Source of the DNA: Martelella limonii
GTDB taxonomy: Bacteria > Pseudomonadota > Alphaproteobacteria > Rhizobiales > Rhizobiaceae
NCBI RefSeq assembly: GCF_013344475.1
Contig: NZ_JABUOU010000002.1
Coordinates: 310,001-374,000 of the forward strand
DNA length: 64,000 bases
Direction of reading: 5' to 3'
The notes under the pieces were generated by a model. It made no database searches, was not told the origin of the DNA, and was given only the letters and a program-made list of their open reading frames with translations. A program made the translations under genes and the position numbers. Position 1 is the first letter of the stretch. Every line of letters begins with the position of its first letter. Shown here piece by piece: positions 35,566 to 44,421 of the stretch.

Positions 35566-35603
35566 AAAACAACGGCGCTGCCCCACCGGGCCGCCGTTGT
35601 TTT
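35566..35603 (+). terminator. Strong intrinsic terminator after the small ORF
   Basis: A perfect 12-base stem, AAAACAACGGCG (35566-35577) with CGCCGTTGTTTT (35592-35603). The 3' arm ends in TTTT followed by CGTTT. It separates the small ORF from the serine dehydratase gene. Confidence 0.8.
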
Positions 35604-35745
35604 CGTTTCCGCTTCTTCCTATTCTTCTGTTCCTGAAGCTTGATGTCGTAGACGCATGGGGCCATGTCGGTCCGGAACATGCGCGGCGATCGCTGGTCGC
35701 CGAATATGGCATCCTGCCGGGCGCAGTGTGTTTGGAGGTAGCGGT

Positions 35746-37158
35746 TTGTTTCTTTCGGTTTTCGAGGTTTTCAAGATCGGGATCGGCCCTTCGAGCTCCC
35801 ACACCATGGGTCCGATGTCGGCTGCCAATCGGTTTCTTGAACTCATCGCCTCCAATGACTGGCCGCGGCCCGCCGGCGCCGTGGTGTCTGGCCTCAGGGT
35901 CAGCCTGCACGGCTCGCTCGCCTATACCGGCGTCGGGCATGCCAGCGACCGCGCGGTCATTCTGGGCCTTGCCGGCGAAAAGCCGGAAACCGTCGATCCC
36001 GATGCGATGGATCGGATCATCGGGGAAATCCGCGAAAGAGGCGCCGTCGAGCCGCCCGGCCACCCCGCCTATCGCTTCGATTGCGATGCGGATGTGATTT
36101 TCGAGAAGAAGGAAGCTCTCCCGGGGCACGCCAATGGCATGGCGTTTTATGCGCTCAACGCCGATGGCGCGGTGCTGCTCAGGCAGGTTTACTATTCGAT
36201 TGGCGGCGGCTTCGTCCTGACCGATACCGAGCTTCAGGCCTGGAAGGAGCAGAAGTCCTTTCCCGCGGCCGAGAAGGCGGAGGATGGTACGCCCTTTCCG
36301 TTCGCCTCGGCGAGGGAGATGCTGGAGATGGCGAACCGCTCCGGCCTCAGCATCGCCGCGATGAAGCGTGCCAACGAGGAAGCGCGGATGTCGCGGAGCG
36401 CGCTCGATGCCGGTCTTGACCAGATCTGGGACGCGATGGATGGCTGCATCGAGCGCGGTCTCAAGGGCGAGGGCGAGTTGCCGGGCGGGCTGAGGGTCAA
36501 GCGCCGCGCGGGGCGGCTTCACGAGAAGCTTTCCGAAGCGCGCCGCCTTAACCGTTTCGACCCGATGATGGCGAATGACTGGCTGTCGATGTTTGCGATG
36601 GCCGTCAACGAGGAAAATGCCGCCGGCGGGCGCGTTGTCACCGCGCCGACCAACGGCGCTGCCGGCGTGGTCCCTGCCACCCTTCGCTACCTTCTTGAGT
36701 TCGAACAGCCGATGGGCAAGGCCGCGATCCGAGATTTCCTGCTGACGGCTGCTGCGATCGGCGGCATCATCAAGACCAATGCCTCGATCTCCGGCGCCGA
36801 GGTCGGCTGTCAGGGGGAGGTCGGCTCCGCCTCCGCGATGGCGGCAGCGGGCCTTGCGGCCGCCATGGGCGGCACGCCGGAACAGGTGGAAAACGCCGCC
36901 GAGATCGCGCTTGAGCATCATCTCGGCATGACCTGCGATCCGATCGCGGGCCTCGTTCAGGTGCCGTGCATCGAGCGCAATGCGCTGGGCGCGGTCAAGG
37001 CCGTGACGGCGGCGTCGCTCGCGCTCAAGGGCGATGGCAGCCATTTCGTGCCGCTCGACAATTGCATCGAGACCATGCGCCAGACCGGCAACGACATGCA
37101 CGAGAAATACAAGGAAACCTCTACCGGCGGGCTTGCCGTCAATGTGGTGGATTGCTGA
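35746..37158 (+). CDS. sdaA: L-serine ammonia-lyase (serine dehydratase), single-chain type
   Basis: The enzyme deaminates L-serine to pyruvate and ammonia with a 4Fe-4S cluster. The 470-residue form begins at TTG 35746 with GGAGG seven bases upstream, giving [20 protein letters not shown], the family N-terminus. An upstream in-frame ATG would add about 30 unrelated residues. The substrate loop [25 protein letters not shown] and [18 protein letters not shown] carry the expected cysteines. The gene is followed 53 bases later by DUF1489. No serine-responsive element is visible upstream. Confidence 0.93.
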   Translation: MFLSVFEVFKIGIGPSSSHTMGPMSAANRFLELIASNDWPRPAGAVVSGLRVSLHGSLAYTGVGHASDRAVILGLAGEKPETVDPDAMDRIIGEIRERGAVEPPGHPAYRFDCDADVIFEKKEALPGHANGMAFYALNADGAVLLRQVYYSIGGGFVLTDTELQAWKEQKSFPAAEKAEDGTPFPFASAREMLEMANRSGLSIAAMKRANEEARMSRSALDAGLDQIWDAMDGCIERGLKGEGELPGGLRVKRRAGRLHEKLSEARRLNRFDPMMANDWLSMFAMAVNEENAAGGRVVTAPTNGAAGVVPATLRYLLEFEQPMGKAAIRDFLLTAAAIGGIIKTNASISGAEVGCQGEVGSASAMAAAGLAAAMGGTPEQVENAAEIALEHHLGMTCDPIAGLVQVPCIERNALGAVKAVTAASLALKGDGSHFVPLDNCIETMRQTGNDMHEKYKETSTGGLAVNVVDC

Positions 37159-37211
37159 GAACCGCCGACATTCTGCCTTGACTGAGACCGCCGCTGGCGT
37201 TTGATGGAGGC

Positions 37212-37646
37212 ATGAGCCTCAACCTCCTCAAACTCTGCGTCGGTGCCACCGGCATCGATGATCTGCGCGAATGGGTGTCGCGCCGTTCTATGGCTGCCAT
37301 GGCGCTCGGCCAGGAGCCGCACAGCATTCACACCACACGCATGACGCCGAAGCGTCGCGATGAGTTGCTCGATGGCGGCTCGCTCTACTGGGTCATCAAC
37401 GGACAGATCCGGGCGCGTCAGGTTCTGCTCGATATCGCCAATCACACCGATGGCGAGGGCATTCAGCGTTGCGATCTGATCCTCGGCCCGCAGGTGATCG
37501 ACACCGCGCCGGTGCCGCGCAAACCCTTCCAGGGCTGGCGCTATCTCAATGCCGATGACGCCCCGCGCGACCTCGATTTCGGCGATGGCGGCAATGACAT
37601 GCCTGAGGATCTGCGCGCAGAACTTGCGGAGCTGGGATTGCTGTAG
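37212..37646 (+). CDS. DUF1489 family protein
   Basis: A 144-residue soluble protein with the family pattern LLKLCVGATGIDDLREW at the start. HTTRMTPKRRDELLDGGSLYWVI follows in the middle, and RPFQGWRYL-like KPFQGWRYLNADDAPRD comes later. DUF1489 is common in Alphaproteobacteria and has no assigned function. It follows sdaA in the same direction with a 53-base gap and could share its transcript. Confidence 0.85.
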   Translation: MSLNLLKLCVGATGIDDLREWVSRRSMAAMALGQEPHSIHTTRMTPKRRDELLDGGSLYWVINGQIRARQVLLDIANHTDGEGIQRCDLILGPQVIDTAPVPRKPFQGWRYLNADDAPRDLDFGDGGNDMPEDLRAELAELGLL

Positions 37647-37775
37647 GGGGCTCTGTTTATTGCGGAGGCCAGCAGCTTCCGGAAGCCCTTCCAGTCTCTC
37701 CGCAAAGCCAGTTGCAAGCCGCGCTGCAAAGAAACGCCGCCGCCAGTTTGCTGATAAATGTCTCCGCAGATTCCG

Positions 37776-37892
37776 CGTCATCCTCGTGCTTGACACGAGG
37801 ATCCAGGCTCACCGGCAGGGAGTCACTATAGCCCTTTACAAAGACAGTCACTTGAGCCGCCTGGATGCTCGGATCAAGTCCGAGCATGACAC
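37776..37892. repeat. Pair of intergenic palindromic repeats, locus 1
   Basis: Two related hairpin-forming units face each other: 37776-37808 (GTCATCCTCG...CGAGGATCCAGG) and 37859-37892 (CCTGGATGCTCGG...CCGAGCATGACA). Each is a palindrome of about 30 bases, and the two are in opposite orientation, 50 bases apart. The same arrangement recurs at 55250-55363. The rest of the 339-base gap between DUF1489 and pyk holds the pyk terminator and an extra small hairpin (37916-37931). Confidence 0.75.
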
Positions 37893-37954
37893 AAGGCGAC
37901 GGCACAATGACAAACGGAGGCCAAAGCCTCCTGCTTTGCCACCACGACAGTAAA

Positions 37955-37974
37955 CGGCGGCCTTAACGCCGCCG
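37955..37974 (-). terminator. Terminator of pyk
   Basis: Stem CGGCGGC (37955-37961) with GCCGCCG (37968-37974), loop CTTAAC. On the minus strand it is followed by TTTACTG. It lies 11 bases past the pyk stop codon. Confidence 0.65.
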
Positions 37975-37985
37975 CCTCAAGGGCA

Positions 37986-39428
37986 TCAGACGCCCGAACG
38001 GCCATCCATGCCGATATAGGCGATGCGCAGCATGTTGGTCGCGCCCGGCGTGCCAAGCGGAACGCCTGCGGAGATGATGATCCGGTCGCCCGGCTTGCCG
38101 ATATCCTCGTCAACCACGATCTGGCAGGCGCCATCGACCATGGATTCCAGATCCGTCGGCTCGTCCGCGACGACACAGTGCAGGCCCCAGACCACGGACA
38201 GGCGGCGGGCGGTCTTGACCACGGGCGACAGCGCGATGATCGGCACGTTTGGCCGCTCGCGTGCGGCGCGAAGGCCGGTGGTGCCAGATGCGGTGTAGCA
38301 GACCATCGCGGTCAGCTTCAGCGTTTCGGCAATCTCGCGCGAGGCGAGCGAAATCGCATCGGCGCCGGTTGCTTCCGGCTGCGGCCGCTGGGCGTAAAGG
38401 ATCTGCGGGTAAAGCTGCTCGCGCTCGATGGTGCGGGCGATCGAGGCCATGGTGGAGACCGCTTCCGACGGATAGTCACCGGCGGCCGATTCAGCCGACA
38501 GCATGATCGCATCGGCGCCTTCGAAGACGGCGGTGGCGACGTCGGAAACTTCCGCGCGGGTGGGAACCGGCGAGGTGATCATCGATTCCAGCATCTGGGT
38601 CGCGACCACCACCGGCTTGCCGGCGGCGCGGCAGAGACGAATCAGCTTCTTCTGCAGGCCCGGTACGGTCTCGAGCGGCATTTCGACGCCGAGATCGCCA
38701 CGGGCCACCATCAGCGCGTCGCTCATTTCGATGATTTCCTCGATGCGCTCGATTGCCTGGGGCTTTTCAATCTTCGACATCAGGCCCACCTGGCCGCGCG
38801 CAATCTTGCGCACTTCGGCAAGATCGTCCGGGCGCTGGACGAAGGAGAGCGCCACCCAGTCGGCATCGCCGGTTTCAAGAACGGCGTCGAGGTCGGCGCG
38901 GTCCTTTTCGGTCAGCGCGCCGACGGAGAGCAGCGTATCGGGCAGCGAAACGCCTTTGCGGTCGGAAATCGTGGTGCCGGCGATGACCGTGCATTCGATG
39001 CTCTTGCCGTCGCATTTTTCAGCGCGCAGCTGCAGCTTGCCGTCGTCGATCAGCAGGCGGTGGCCGGGCTGAACCGACTGCAGGATTTCCGGGTGCGGCA
39101 GGAAGACGCGCTTTTCATTGCCGGGTTCGTCGCGGTCGTCGAGCGTGAAGGTCTGTCCGATCTCGAGTTCGACCTTGCCGTCGAGAAACTTTCCGACGCG
39201 CAGCTTGGGGCCCTGCAGGTCGCAAAGAATGCCGATCGGACGGCCGCAGCGGGCCTCGACATTGCGGATGCGCTTCATCAGCGTTCGCATCAGGTCGTGG
39301 CTGGCATGGCTCATGTTGATTCGGAACAGATCGGCGCCTGCCTTGTGCAGCGCCTCGATCTGGTCTTCCTCGGATGAGGCCGGGCCAAGCGTGGCGAGGA
39401 TCTTTACTTTTCTGTGACGTCTCATCAA
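37986..39428 (-). CDS. pyk: Pyruvate kinase
   Basis: Pyruvate kinase makes pyruvate and ATP from phosphoenolpyruvate. The 480-residue length and motifs fit: ILATLGPAS at the start, FRINMSHAS for phosphate and substrate binding, the catalytic-lysine segment LMSKIEKPQAIERIEEI, and MVARGDLGVEMPLE. The C-terminal domain is complete. The ATG overlaps the DUF1036 stop by four bases (ATGA), so the two form an operon. An intrinsic terminator follows the stop. Confidence 0.96.
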   Translation of the reverse strand: MMRRHRKVKILATLGPASSEEDQIEALHKAGADLFRINMSHASHDLMRTLMKRIRNVEARCGRPIGILCDLQGPKLRVGKFLDGKVELEIGQTFTLDDRDEPGNEKRVFLPHPEILQSVQPGHRLLIDDGKLQLRAEKCDGKSIECTVIAGTTISDRKGVSLPDTLLSVGALTEKDRADLDAVLETGDADWVALSFVQRPDDLAEVRKIARGQVGLMSKIEKPQAIERIEEIIEMSDALMVARGDLGVEMPLETVPGLQKKLIRLCRAAGKPVVVATQMLESMITSPVPTRAEVSDVATAVFEGADAIMLSAESAAGDYPSEAVSTMASIARTIEREQLYPQILYAQRPQPEATGADAISLASREIAETLKLTAMVCYTASGTTGLRAARERPNVPIIALSPVVKTARRLSVVWGLHCVVADEPTDLESMVDGACQIVVDEDIGKPGDRIIISAGVPLGTPGATNMLRIAYIGMDGRSGV

Positions 39429-39928
39429 TTCTGGCTTTCCTGGGTGGAGGGCTTGTCGGAGAGCTGAACAGTCCAGCTTTCTTCCCGCCCTGTGTCGTAT
39501 TCGCTAAAACCCATCTGCTGGTAACCGCGCGCGAAACAGTCCTGGACTCCGGTGATATCGAATTCCTCTTCGGCGACGCACATATTGGTATAGCCGGTCC
39601 AGCGGCCGCTTCCGGACGCATCTTCAGCGTAGAGATAGTAATAGCGCGATTGAAGCGGTCCGGGCACGACGGTGGCACAGGTGGTGGCCGGGAGTTGCCA
39701 CCATCCTTCCGAGGTCCATCCCTCTTCCGCCCGGTAGCCGACGGCGACGCCGACCAGATTTGGCGTGTCGTTGCACACGCGAAATTCCGCATGCGCCTCA
39801 CCCGGTGACCAGAAGGCCGCGGCGACAAGACCGGTTGCGGCAATGCCGAATCCGGAAAGGAGCCGGCTGGCGGCTCGTCTTGTCTTGTGGGAGGTGGCAG
39901 CGGAAACGATATTCGGAAGTGACAGCAT
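39425..39928 (-). CDS. DUF1036 family exported protein
   Basis: A 167-residue protein with a long N-terminal signal region (hydrophobic core about 24-40, ending GEAHA). It is followed by the DUF1036 core FRVCNDTPNLVGVAVGYR and WWQLPATTCATVVPGPL. The conserved cysteines (C52, C84, C117, C130 by approximate count) suggest a disulfide-bonded periplasmic protein. DUF1036 is typically found before pyk in rhizobia, and here it overlaps pyk by four bases. Function is unknown. Confidence 0.88.
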   Translation of the reverse strand: MLSLPNIVSAATSHKTRRAASRLLSGFGIAATGLVAAAFWSPGEAHAEFRVCNDTPNLVGVAVGYRAEEGWTSEGWWQLPATTCATVVPGPLQSRYYYLYAEDASGSGRWTGYTNMCVAEEEFDITGVQDCFARGYQQMGFSEYDTGREESWTVQLSDKPSTQESQN

Positions 39929-40091
39929 GGGGGCCTGATCTCGTGGCGCGTCCCTTCAAGGTACGCATTCAATCGATTTGCAGCGTTATCATAGAGCCCC
40001 GCACGAGGCGAGGCAAATGGCAGCATACACGCTTGCCGACAGCGGGCGGTGTGTGCCATCACCCATTATCGCAAATTCCGACTGGATATCC

Positions 40092-40871
40092 ATGCCGAAC
40101 ATGCCAGCATTCCAAATTTTAGAAGGAAATTATGACAGTGGTATCGTGCTGCTGGCAGATCACGCCATGTCCGACGTGCCGGATGAATACGATGCCCTCG
40201 GCCTCGATCCCTCGGTTTTCGCGCGCCATGTCGCCTATGATATCGGGATTGCGGACCTGACGCGCCGCCTGTCCGAACAGCTCGGCTGTCCGGCGGTGAT
40301 GTCGACATTCTCGCGGCTTCTGATCGATCCCAACCGCGGCGAGGACGATCCGACGCTGATCATGAAAATCTCCGATGGCGCGATCATTCCGGCAAACCAC
40401 CCGCTTTCGCGCGAGGATCGCGCGCGGCGGATCGATCTTTTTCACCGTCCCTATCACAATGCCTGCGACGGTGTGATCGGGAAGGCGACTGCCGCTGCGG
40501 GCGGGCCGCCGCTGGTGCTTTCGCTTCATTCCTTCACCCCCCTCTGGAGGGGCGTGCCGCGGCCCTGGCATGCCGGTATTCTCTGGGATGGCGATTCGCG
40601 GGCGCCGAACGCGCTGATCGAAGCGCTTGCGAAGATCGATGGTATCATTGTTGGCGACAACGAACCCTATGACGGCGCATTGCGGGGGGATACGATGAAC
40701 CGGCACTGCATGACCAAGGGCATTGCCCATGCGCTGGTGGAAGTGCGCCAGGATCTGATCTGCGATCCTGAGGGTGTGTCGCTCTGGGCGAAGCGCCTTG
40801 CTCCTATTTTCGCCGCTTTGAATGCCGATGAGACAATGCATGTCCGGCAGCATTTCCCCTCGCGGGTATGA
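40092..40871 (+). CDS. N-formylglutamate amidohydrolase family protein
   Basis: A 259-residue protein of the FGase family, which hydrolyses N-formyl-L-glutamate or related compounds in the late histidine degradation pathway. Landmarks are IVLLADHAMSDVP near the start, SRLLIDPNRGEDD in the first third and SLHSFTP in the middle. The start at ATG 40092 gives the family N-terminus; open frame upstream of it shows no similarity. No hut genes are near, so a broader amidohydrolase role is possible. DUF1244 follows. Confidence 0.88.
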   Translation: MPNMPAFQILEGNYDSGIVLLADHAMSDVPDEYDALGLDPSVFARHVAYDIGIADLTRRLSEQLGCPAVMSTFSRLLIDPNRGEDDPTLIMKISDGAIIPANHPLSREDRARRIDLFHRPYHNACDGVIGKATAAAGGPPLVLSLHSFTPLWRGVPRPWHAGILWDGDSRAPNALIEALAKIDGIIVGDNEPYDGALRGDTMNRHCMTKGIAHALVEVRQDLICDPEGVSLWAKRLAPIFAALNADETMHVRQHFPSRV

Positions 40872-40890
40872 ACGAATGATGGAGAACAGC

Positions 40891-41196
40891 ATGGATAGGC
40901 TTGGCGAAGAGCAGAAGCGCGATCTGGAGGCGGCTGCGTTCCGCAGGCTTGTCGCCCATCTCGATGCGCGCAGCGACGTTCAGAATATCGACCTGATGAA
41001 CCTTGCGGGCTTCTGCCGCAACTGCCTTGCCAACTGGTATCGCGAGGCCGCTGCCGAGAACCATATCGAGATCAGCAAGGACGAGGCCCGGGAGATCATC
41101 TACGGCATGCCGTATGATGAGTGGAAGGCGCGCCATCAGGGCGAGGCGACGGCGGATCAGAAGGCCGTCTTCGAGAAGGCCAGGCCGCGCGATTAA
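40891..41196 (+). CDS. DUF1244 family protein
   Basis: A 101-residue soluble protein with the family signature VQNIDLMNLAGFCRNCLANW, containing a CxxC, and a later IIYGMPYDEWKAR. The ATG at 40891 has GGAG six bases upstream; the open frame to 40822 would overlap the preceding gene. DUF1244 has no assigned role. Its order between N-formylglutamate amidohydrolase and the GapR gene is, as I recall, conserved in rhizobia. Confidence 0.88.
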   Translation: MDRLGEEQKRDLEAAAFRRLVAHLDARSDVQNIDLMNLAGFCRNCLANWYREAAAENHIEISKDEAREIIYGMPYDEWKARHQGEATADQKAVFEKARPRD

Positions 41197-41294
41197 GCGA
41201 ACAACCGGGCATCCGCCAAAATCAGCCTTGACCTCACCCGTGGTTTTCGGCAGGCAGGGCCCAAGCATTTTTCAGTGACACGAAGGAGTTGAGC

Positions 41295-41561
41295 ATGGCC
41301 GACGACGCACACGGCATTGCGCGCGATCAGTTGCGTTCGATCATCGAGCGGATCGAGCGTCTTGAAGAAGAAAAGAAGACGATCGCCGACGATATCAAGG
41401 ACGTCTATGCCGAGGCCAAGGGCACCGGCTTCGATACCAAGGCGCTGCGCAAGATCATCGCACTGCGCAAGAAGGACGAGCAGGAGCGCATGGAAGAAGA
41501 GGCCGTGCTCGATACTTACATGATCGCGCTCGGCATGATCCGCGCGCCGGAAGACGAATAG
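41295..41561 (+). CDS. gapR: GapR-like nucleoid-associated protein (DUF2312)
   Basis: The 88-residue protein matches DUF2312, the GapR family. It has a long helix with [18 protein letters not shown], then [27 protein letters not shown], and an acidic C-terminus. In Caulobacter GapR binds AT-rich overtwisted DNA ahead of replication and transcription machinery and is important for chromosome replication. A near-perfect AAGGAG lies six bases upstream of the ATG; the alternative TTG two codons earlier is unnecessary. It stands alone, between DUF1244 and a minus-strand carrier. Confidence 0.9.
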   Translation: MADDAHGIARDQLRSIIERIERLEEEKKTIADDIKDVYAEAKGTGFDTKALRKIIALRKKDEQERMEEEAVLDTYMIALGMIRAPEDE

Positions 41562-41707
41562 CACCAAGCCTTTCCAACGCATCCTTTACTGCGGCATCGG
41601 CCGCCTCGATCCCCGGGGGCAGTTCCGGGGATCTGCCTATACAAGGCGCCATTTTACGGGGGCATTATATCCGCCGCCGGCCCGCCGCGTGAAGGCGACA
41701 AAGCTTC

Positions 41708-42466
41708 TCAAAAACCGTCGAACACAAGCTTGAGCCCGGCAAGGCCGGCCATGGCGTACATCAGCGGGTAGAACACATCCATCCGCATGCGCTTGATGAT
41801 CATTGCGCCCAGAATGGTGGCGATCACCGCGAAGGGCAGCAGGCTTGCGGATGCCGCGAGATTGGGCGCCGCAAGCTCCCCCAGAAGATAATAGGGCGGC
41901 AGCTTGATGAAGTTCACGATCGCGAAGAACCGCACGCTGGTGCCGGTATAGGTGCGCGGGTCTAGCTTCAGGGGAAGGGCGTAGATCTGAAAGGGCGGGC
42001 CGCCGGAGTGCGAGATGAAGCTGGTGTAACCCGAAATCGTGCCCCAGAAGGTTGCCGCGACGGGGCGCTGTGGCGCAGGCGGCTTTTCGATCTTCTCGCC
42101 CGGCTTGAAACGGTCATAGAAATATTTTCCGGCAAACACCACGGTTGCAAGCCCGACCAGCATGCGGGTAAGCGCAAAGGGTACGGTTGAAAAGGTGATC
42201 CAGCCGAGCGCCGTGCCGATCAGCGCGCCAGGCAGGAGCACGGCGAGCGTCGGCAAGTGATTGTGCTGGCGCCAGGTCCAGAGCGCCACGATATCCATCA
42301 TGATCAGGATCGGGAGCATGATCGCCGCGGCTGTGGCAGGCTCGACCACGAAGGTGAGAATCGGAACGCCGAGAAGCGAGAGCGCGCCGCCCATGCCGCC
42401 CTTGGCAAGGCCAACGAGAATAACGGCCGGGATGGCCGCCGCATAAAAGATCGGATCGGGAAGCAT
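41708..42466 (-). CDS. TSUP-family (TauE/SafE) membrane transporter
   Basis: A 252-residue protein of seven to eight helices from the sulfite/sulfonate exporter superfamily. The motifs VGLAKGGMGGALSLLGVPIL near the start and GTISGYTSFISHSGGPPFQIY in the middle represent its internal repeat. Substrates of the family include sulfite, sulfoacetate and other small organosulfur anions; none can be chosen here. It is divergent from the ThiE-like gene, with 89 bases between starts. Confidence 0.9.
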   Translation of the reverse strand: MLPDPIFYAAAIPAVILVGLAKGGMGGALSLLGVPILTFVVEPATAAAIMLPILIMMDIVALWTWRQHNHLPTLAVLLPGALIGTALGWITFSTVPFALTRMLVGLATVVFAGKYFYDRFKPGEKIEKPPAPQRPVAATFWGTISGYTSFISHSGGPPFQIYALPLKLDPRTYTGTSVRFFAIVNFIKLPPYYLLGELAAPNLAASASLLPFAVIATILGAMIIKRMRMDVFYPLMYAMAGLAGLKLVFDGF

Positions 42467-42555
42467 GAAAGCAAAGCACCTGTTGAAACTGAGCTTTAAC
42501 GGATTTATCCCAAATTGGCGAGGCCCGGCTCCGGGCCTGAAAAGGATCGAATGAC

Positions 42556-43203
42556 ATGACTGATGAACAGGATCGCTGCCGGCTGGTGCTGATCGTGCCG
42601 CAAATCGAAGACGTCGCCGAACAGGCCGAGCAACTGTCCCAGGCGTTGCGCGGCGGCGATGTCGCTTCGGTCATCATCCCGCAATACGGGGAGAATGTTG
42701 AAGATTTCCAGAAGCGCGCGGAAAAGCTCGTGCCGATCATCCAGGATCATGGCGCCGCAGCGCTCGTTGCGGGCGACACCCGGGTGGCGGGCCGTGCGAA
42801 GGCCGATGGCGTTCATGTGGACGCCGGCGAGCTTGCCGATGCCATGGAACGGTTTTCCCCGCGCATGATCGTGGGCGGCGGCGATTTCAAGGATCGCCAT
42901 TCCGCACTCGATGCCGGTGAGGCGAACCCCGACTACGTGTTCTTCGGCAAGCTCGACGGCGATACCCATGGCGCGCCGCATCCGAAAAACCTCGATCTTG
43001 GCGAGTGGTGGGCGTCGATGATCGAGATTCCCTGTATCGTCATGGCCGGTACTGACCCTCAGGGTGTCGTCGATGCTGCGTTGACCTCTGCCGAGTTCGT
43101 GGCCGTCGGAAAGGCCGTTTTCGATGCGCCGTCCGGCCCTGCGGCCATGGTGGCCGAACTCAACGCACTGCTCGACGAAAAAGCGCCACGGTTGGATTAT
43201 TAG
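42556..43203 (+). CDS. ThiE/TenI-like thiamine phosphate synthase family protein
   Basis: A 215-residue TIM-barrel protein with ThiE-like order: VAGDTRVAGRAKADGVHVDAG (compare the DGVHLG motif), DYVFFGKL (compare the DYxxxGPxFPT motif) and a phosphate-loop region FVAVGKAVFDA. The GPxFPTxTK substrate loop is replaced by GKLDGDTHGAPHPK, so true thiamine phosphate synthase activity is doubtful. No TPP riboswitch precedes it and no other thi genes are nearby. It leads into the Sel1-repeat gene, seven bases downstream. Confidence 0.8.
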   Translation: MTDEQDRCRLVLIVPQIEDVAEQAEQLSQALRGGDVASVIIPQYGENVEDFQKRAEKLVPIIQDHGAAALVAGDTRVAGRAKADGVHVDAGELADAMERFSPRMIVGGGDFKDRHSALDAGEANPDYVFFGKLDGDTHGAPHPKNLDLGEWWASMIEIPCIVMAGTDPQGVVDAALTSAEFVAVGKAVFDAPSGPAAMVAELNALLDEKAPRLDY

Positions 43204-43210
43204 AAGGGGC

Positions 43211-44293
43211 ATGACCTTGCGTCCGCTCGTCACCGCCATCATTCTCCTGTCGCTTGCACCCGGCATCAGCCATGCCTCGGCGCTTGGGCGGTTTGCGACA
43301 GATCCGGAACTTGTGTCCGGCGACCGGTCGTCGCTGTTCGGCGGCGGACGGCTGTTGCCGCCGGGCATCGCGCCGGAACGGCCGGCGCCCTACCATCTCC
43401 AGCCTGCCGGTGCCAAGGTTGGCGATCTTCCCGATCCTCCGCCTGAACCTGCCTATGACGGGCCTGTCGATCTGGCCTATGGCGCCTACCAGCGCGGGCT
43501 TTACAACGCCGCCTACGAGGCTGCGCTCGCGCGTGCCGGTCGGGGTGATGCGCGCGCCGAAACGCTAGTCGGTGAGCTCGTCGAGCGGCGGTTGATTGCC
43601 GAGAGCAGGGCAGGGACGGCGCTTGAGTGGTATCGAATGGCGGCTGAAAGCGGGTTGCCCTTCGCGCTCAACCGCTATGGCATGGCGCTTCTGACCTCTG
43701 GAGAAGAGGCCGACCACGACAAGGGTGCTGATCTGATCCGCCAGGCGGCCGAGGCCGGCGATCCGCTCGCCGCCTTCAATTATGGAAGCCTGCTGATCGA
43801 CGAAAACCCCGGCAAGGAAGGCCTTACCCGCGCCCTGCCATGGTTCGAGGCGTCCGCCGAAGCCGACATTGCCGACGCGCAATATGCGCTGTCGCAGCTC
43901 TATCCGGCTCTGGAAGACGTGCCTGAGGAAAAGAAGGCGCTTTCCGTTTTCTGGTTGAGGCGCGCGGCCGAAGGCGATCACGATACCGCCCAGCTCGATC
44001 TCGCCCTTGCCCTGATCAATGGCCAGGGCATGCCGCGCAACCTCGAAAAGGGCATTGACTGGCTGCGCCGCGCGGCACTCAACGGCAATGTCGCAGCCGC
44101 AAGCCGGCTTGCTTATCTCTATAGCAAGGGCATTGGCGTCGAGGCCGACCCCGAAACCGCGGCCACCTTTTATCTGAGCGCCCGCCGACTTGGCCTTGTC
44201 GAGCCCGACATGGAGGCCGTCCTCGACGGGCTGGATCCGGACATGCGCACTTCCGCAGTGCGGCGCTCGCGTGCGTTGGCGCAGCGCTACTGA
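43211..44293 (+). CDS. Exported Sel1-like repeat protein
   Basis: A 360-residue protein with a signal peptide (about 1-20, ending SHASA) followed by a proline-rich spacer and five or more Sel1-like helical repeats. These are visible as ALEWYRMAAESGLPFALNRYG, LIRQAAEAGDPLAAFNYG and WLRRAAEGDHDTAQLDLALA. Such repeats mediate protein contacts in the periplasm; ExoR of rhizobia is a related example but shorter. The start has GAAGGGG upstream and lies seven bases after the ThiE-like stop, so the pair forms an operon. Function is unknown. Confidence 0.85.
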   Translation: MTLRPLVTAIILLSLAPGISHASALGRFATDPELVSGDRSSLFGGGRLLPPGIAPERPAPYHLQPAGAKVGDLPDPPPEPAYDGPVDLAYGAYQRGLYNAAYEAALARAGRGDARAETLVGELVERRLIAESRAGTALEWYRMAAESGLPFALNRYGMALLTSGEEADHDKGADLIRQAAEAGDPLAAFNYGSLLIDENPGKEGLTRALPWFEASAEADIADAQYALSQLYPALEDVPEEKKALSVFWLRRAAEGDHDTAQLDLALALINGQGMPRNLEKGIDWLRRAALNGNVAAASRLAYLYSKGIGVEADPETAATFYLSARRLGLVEPDMEAVLDGLDPDMRTSAVRRSRALAQRY

Positions 44294-44421
44294 AGCTCTT
44301 CCGTAGCGTGTGACTAACGCAGGCAATTTAACTATGCCTTGCGCCGGGGATTGTGTATTTTCCGCTCTGAGTGTTGCGACCGCAGAACGAGCTTGCGACA
44401 GCAATCGCCGGAGGATCTTGC

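Noticed and set aside
42467-42555. TPP riboswitch before the ThiE-like gene
   Set aside because: No CUGAGA-type thi box; only a short GC hairpin at 42521-42538 is present.
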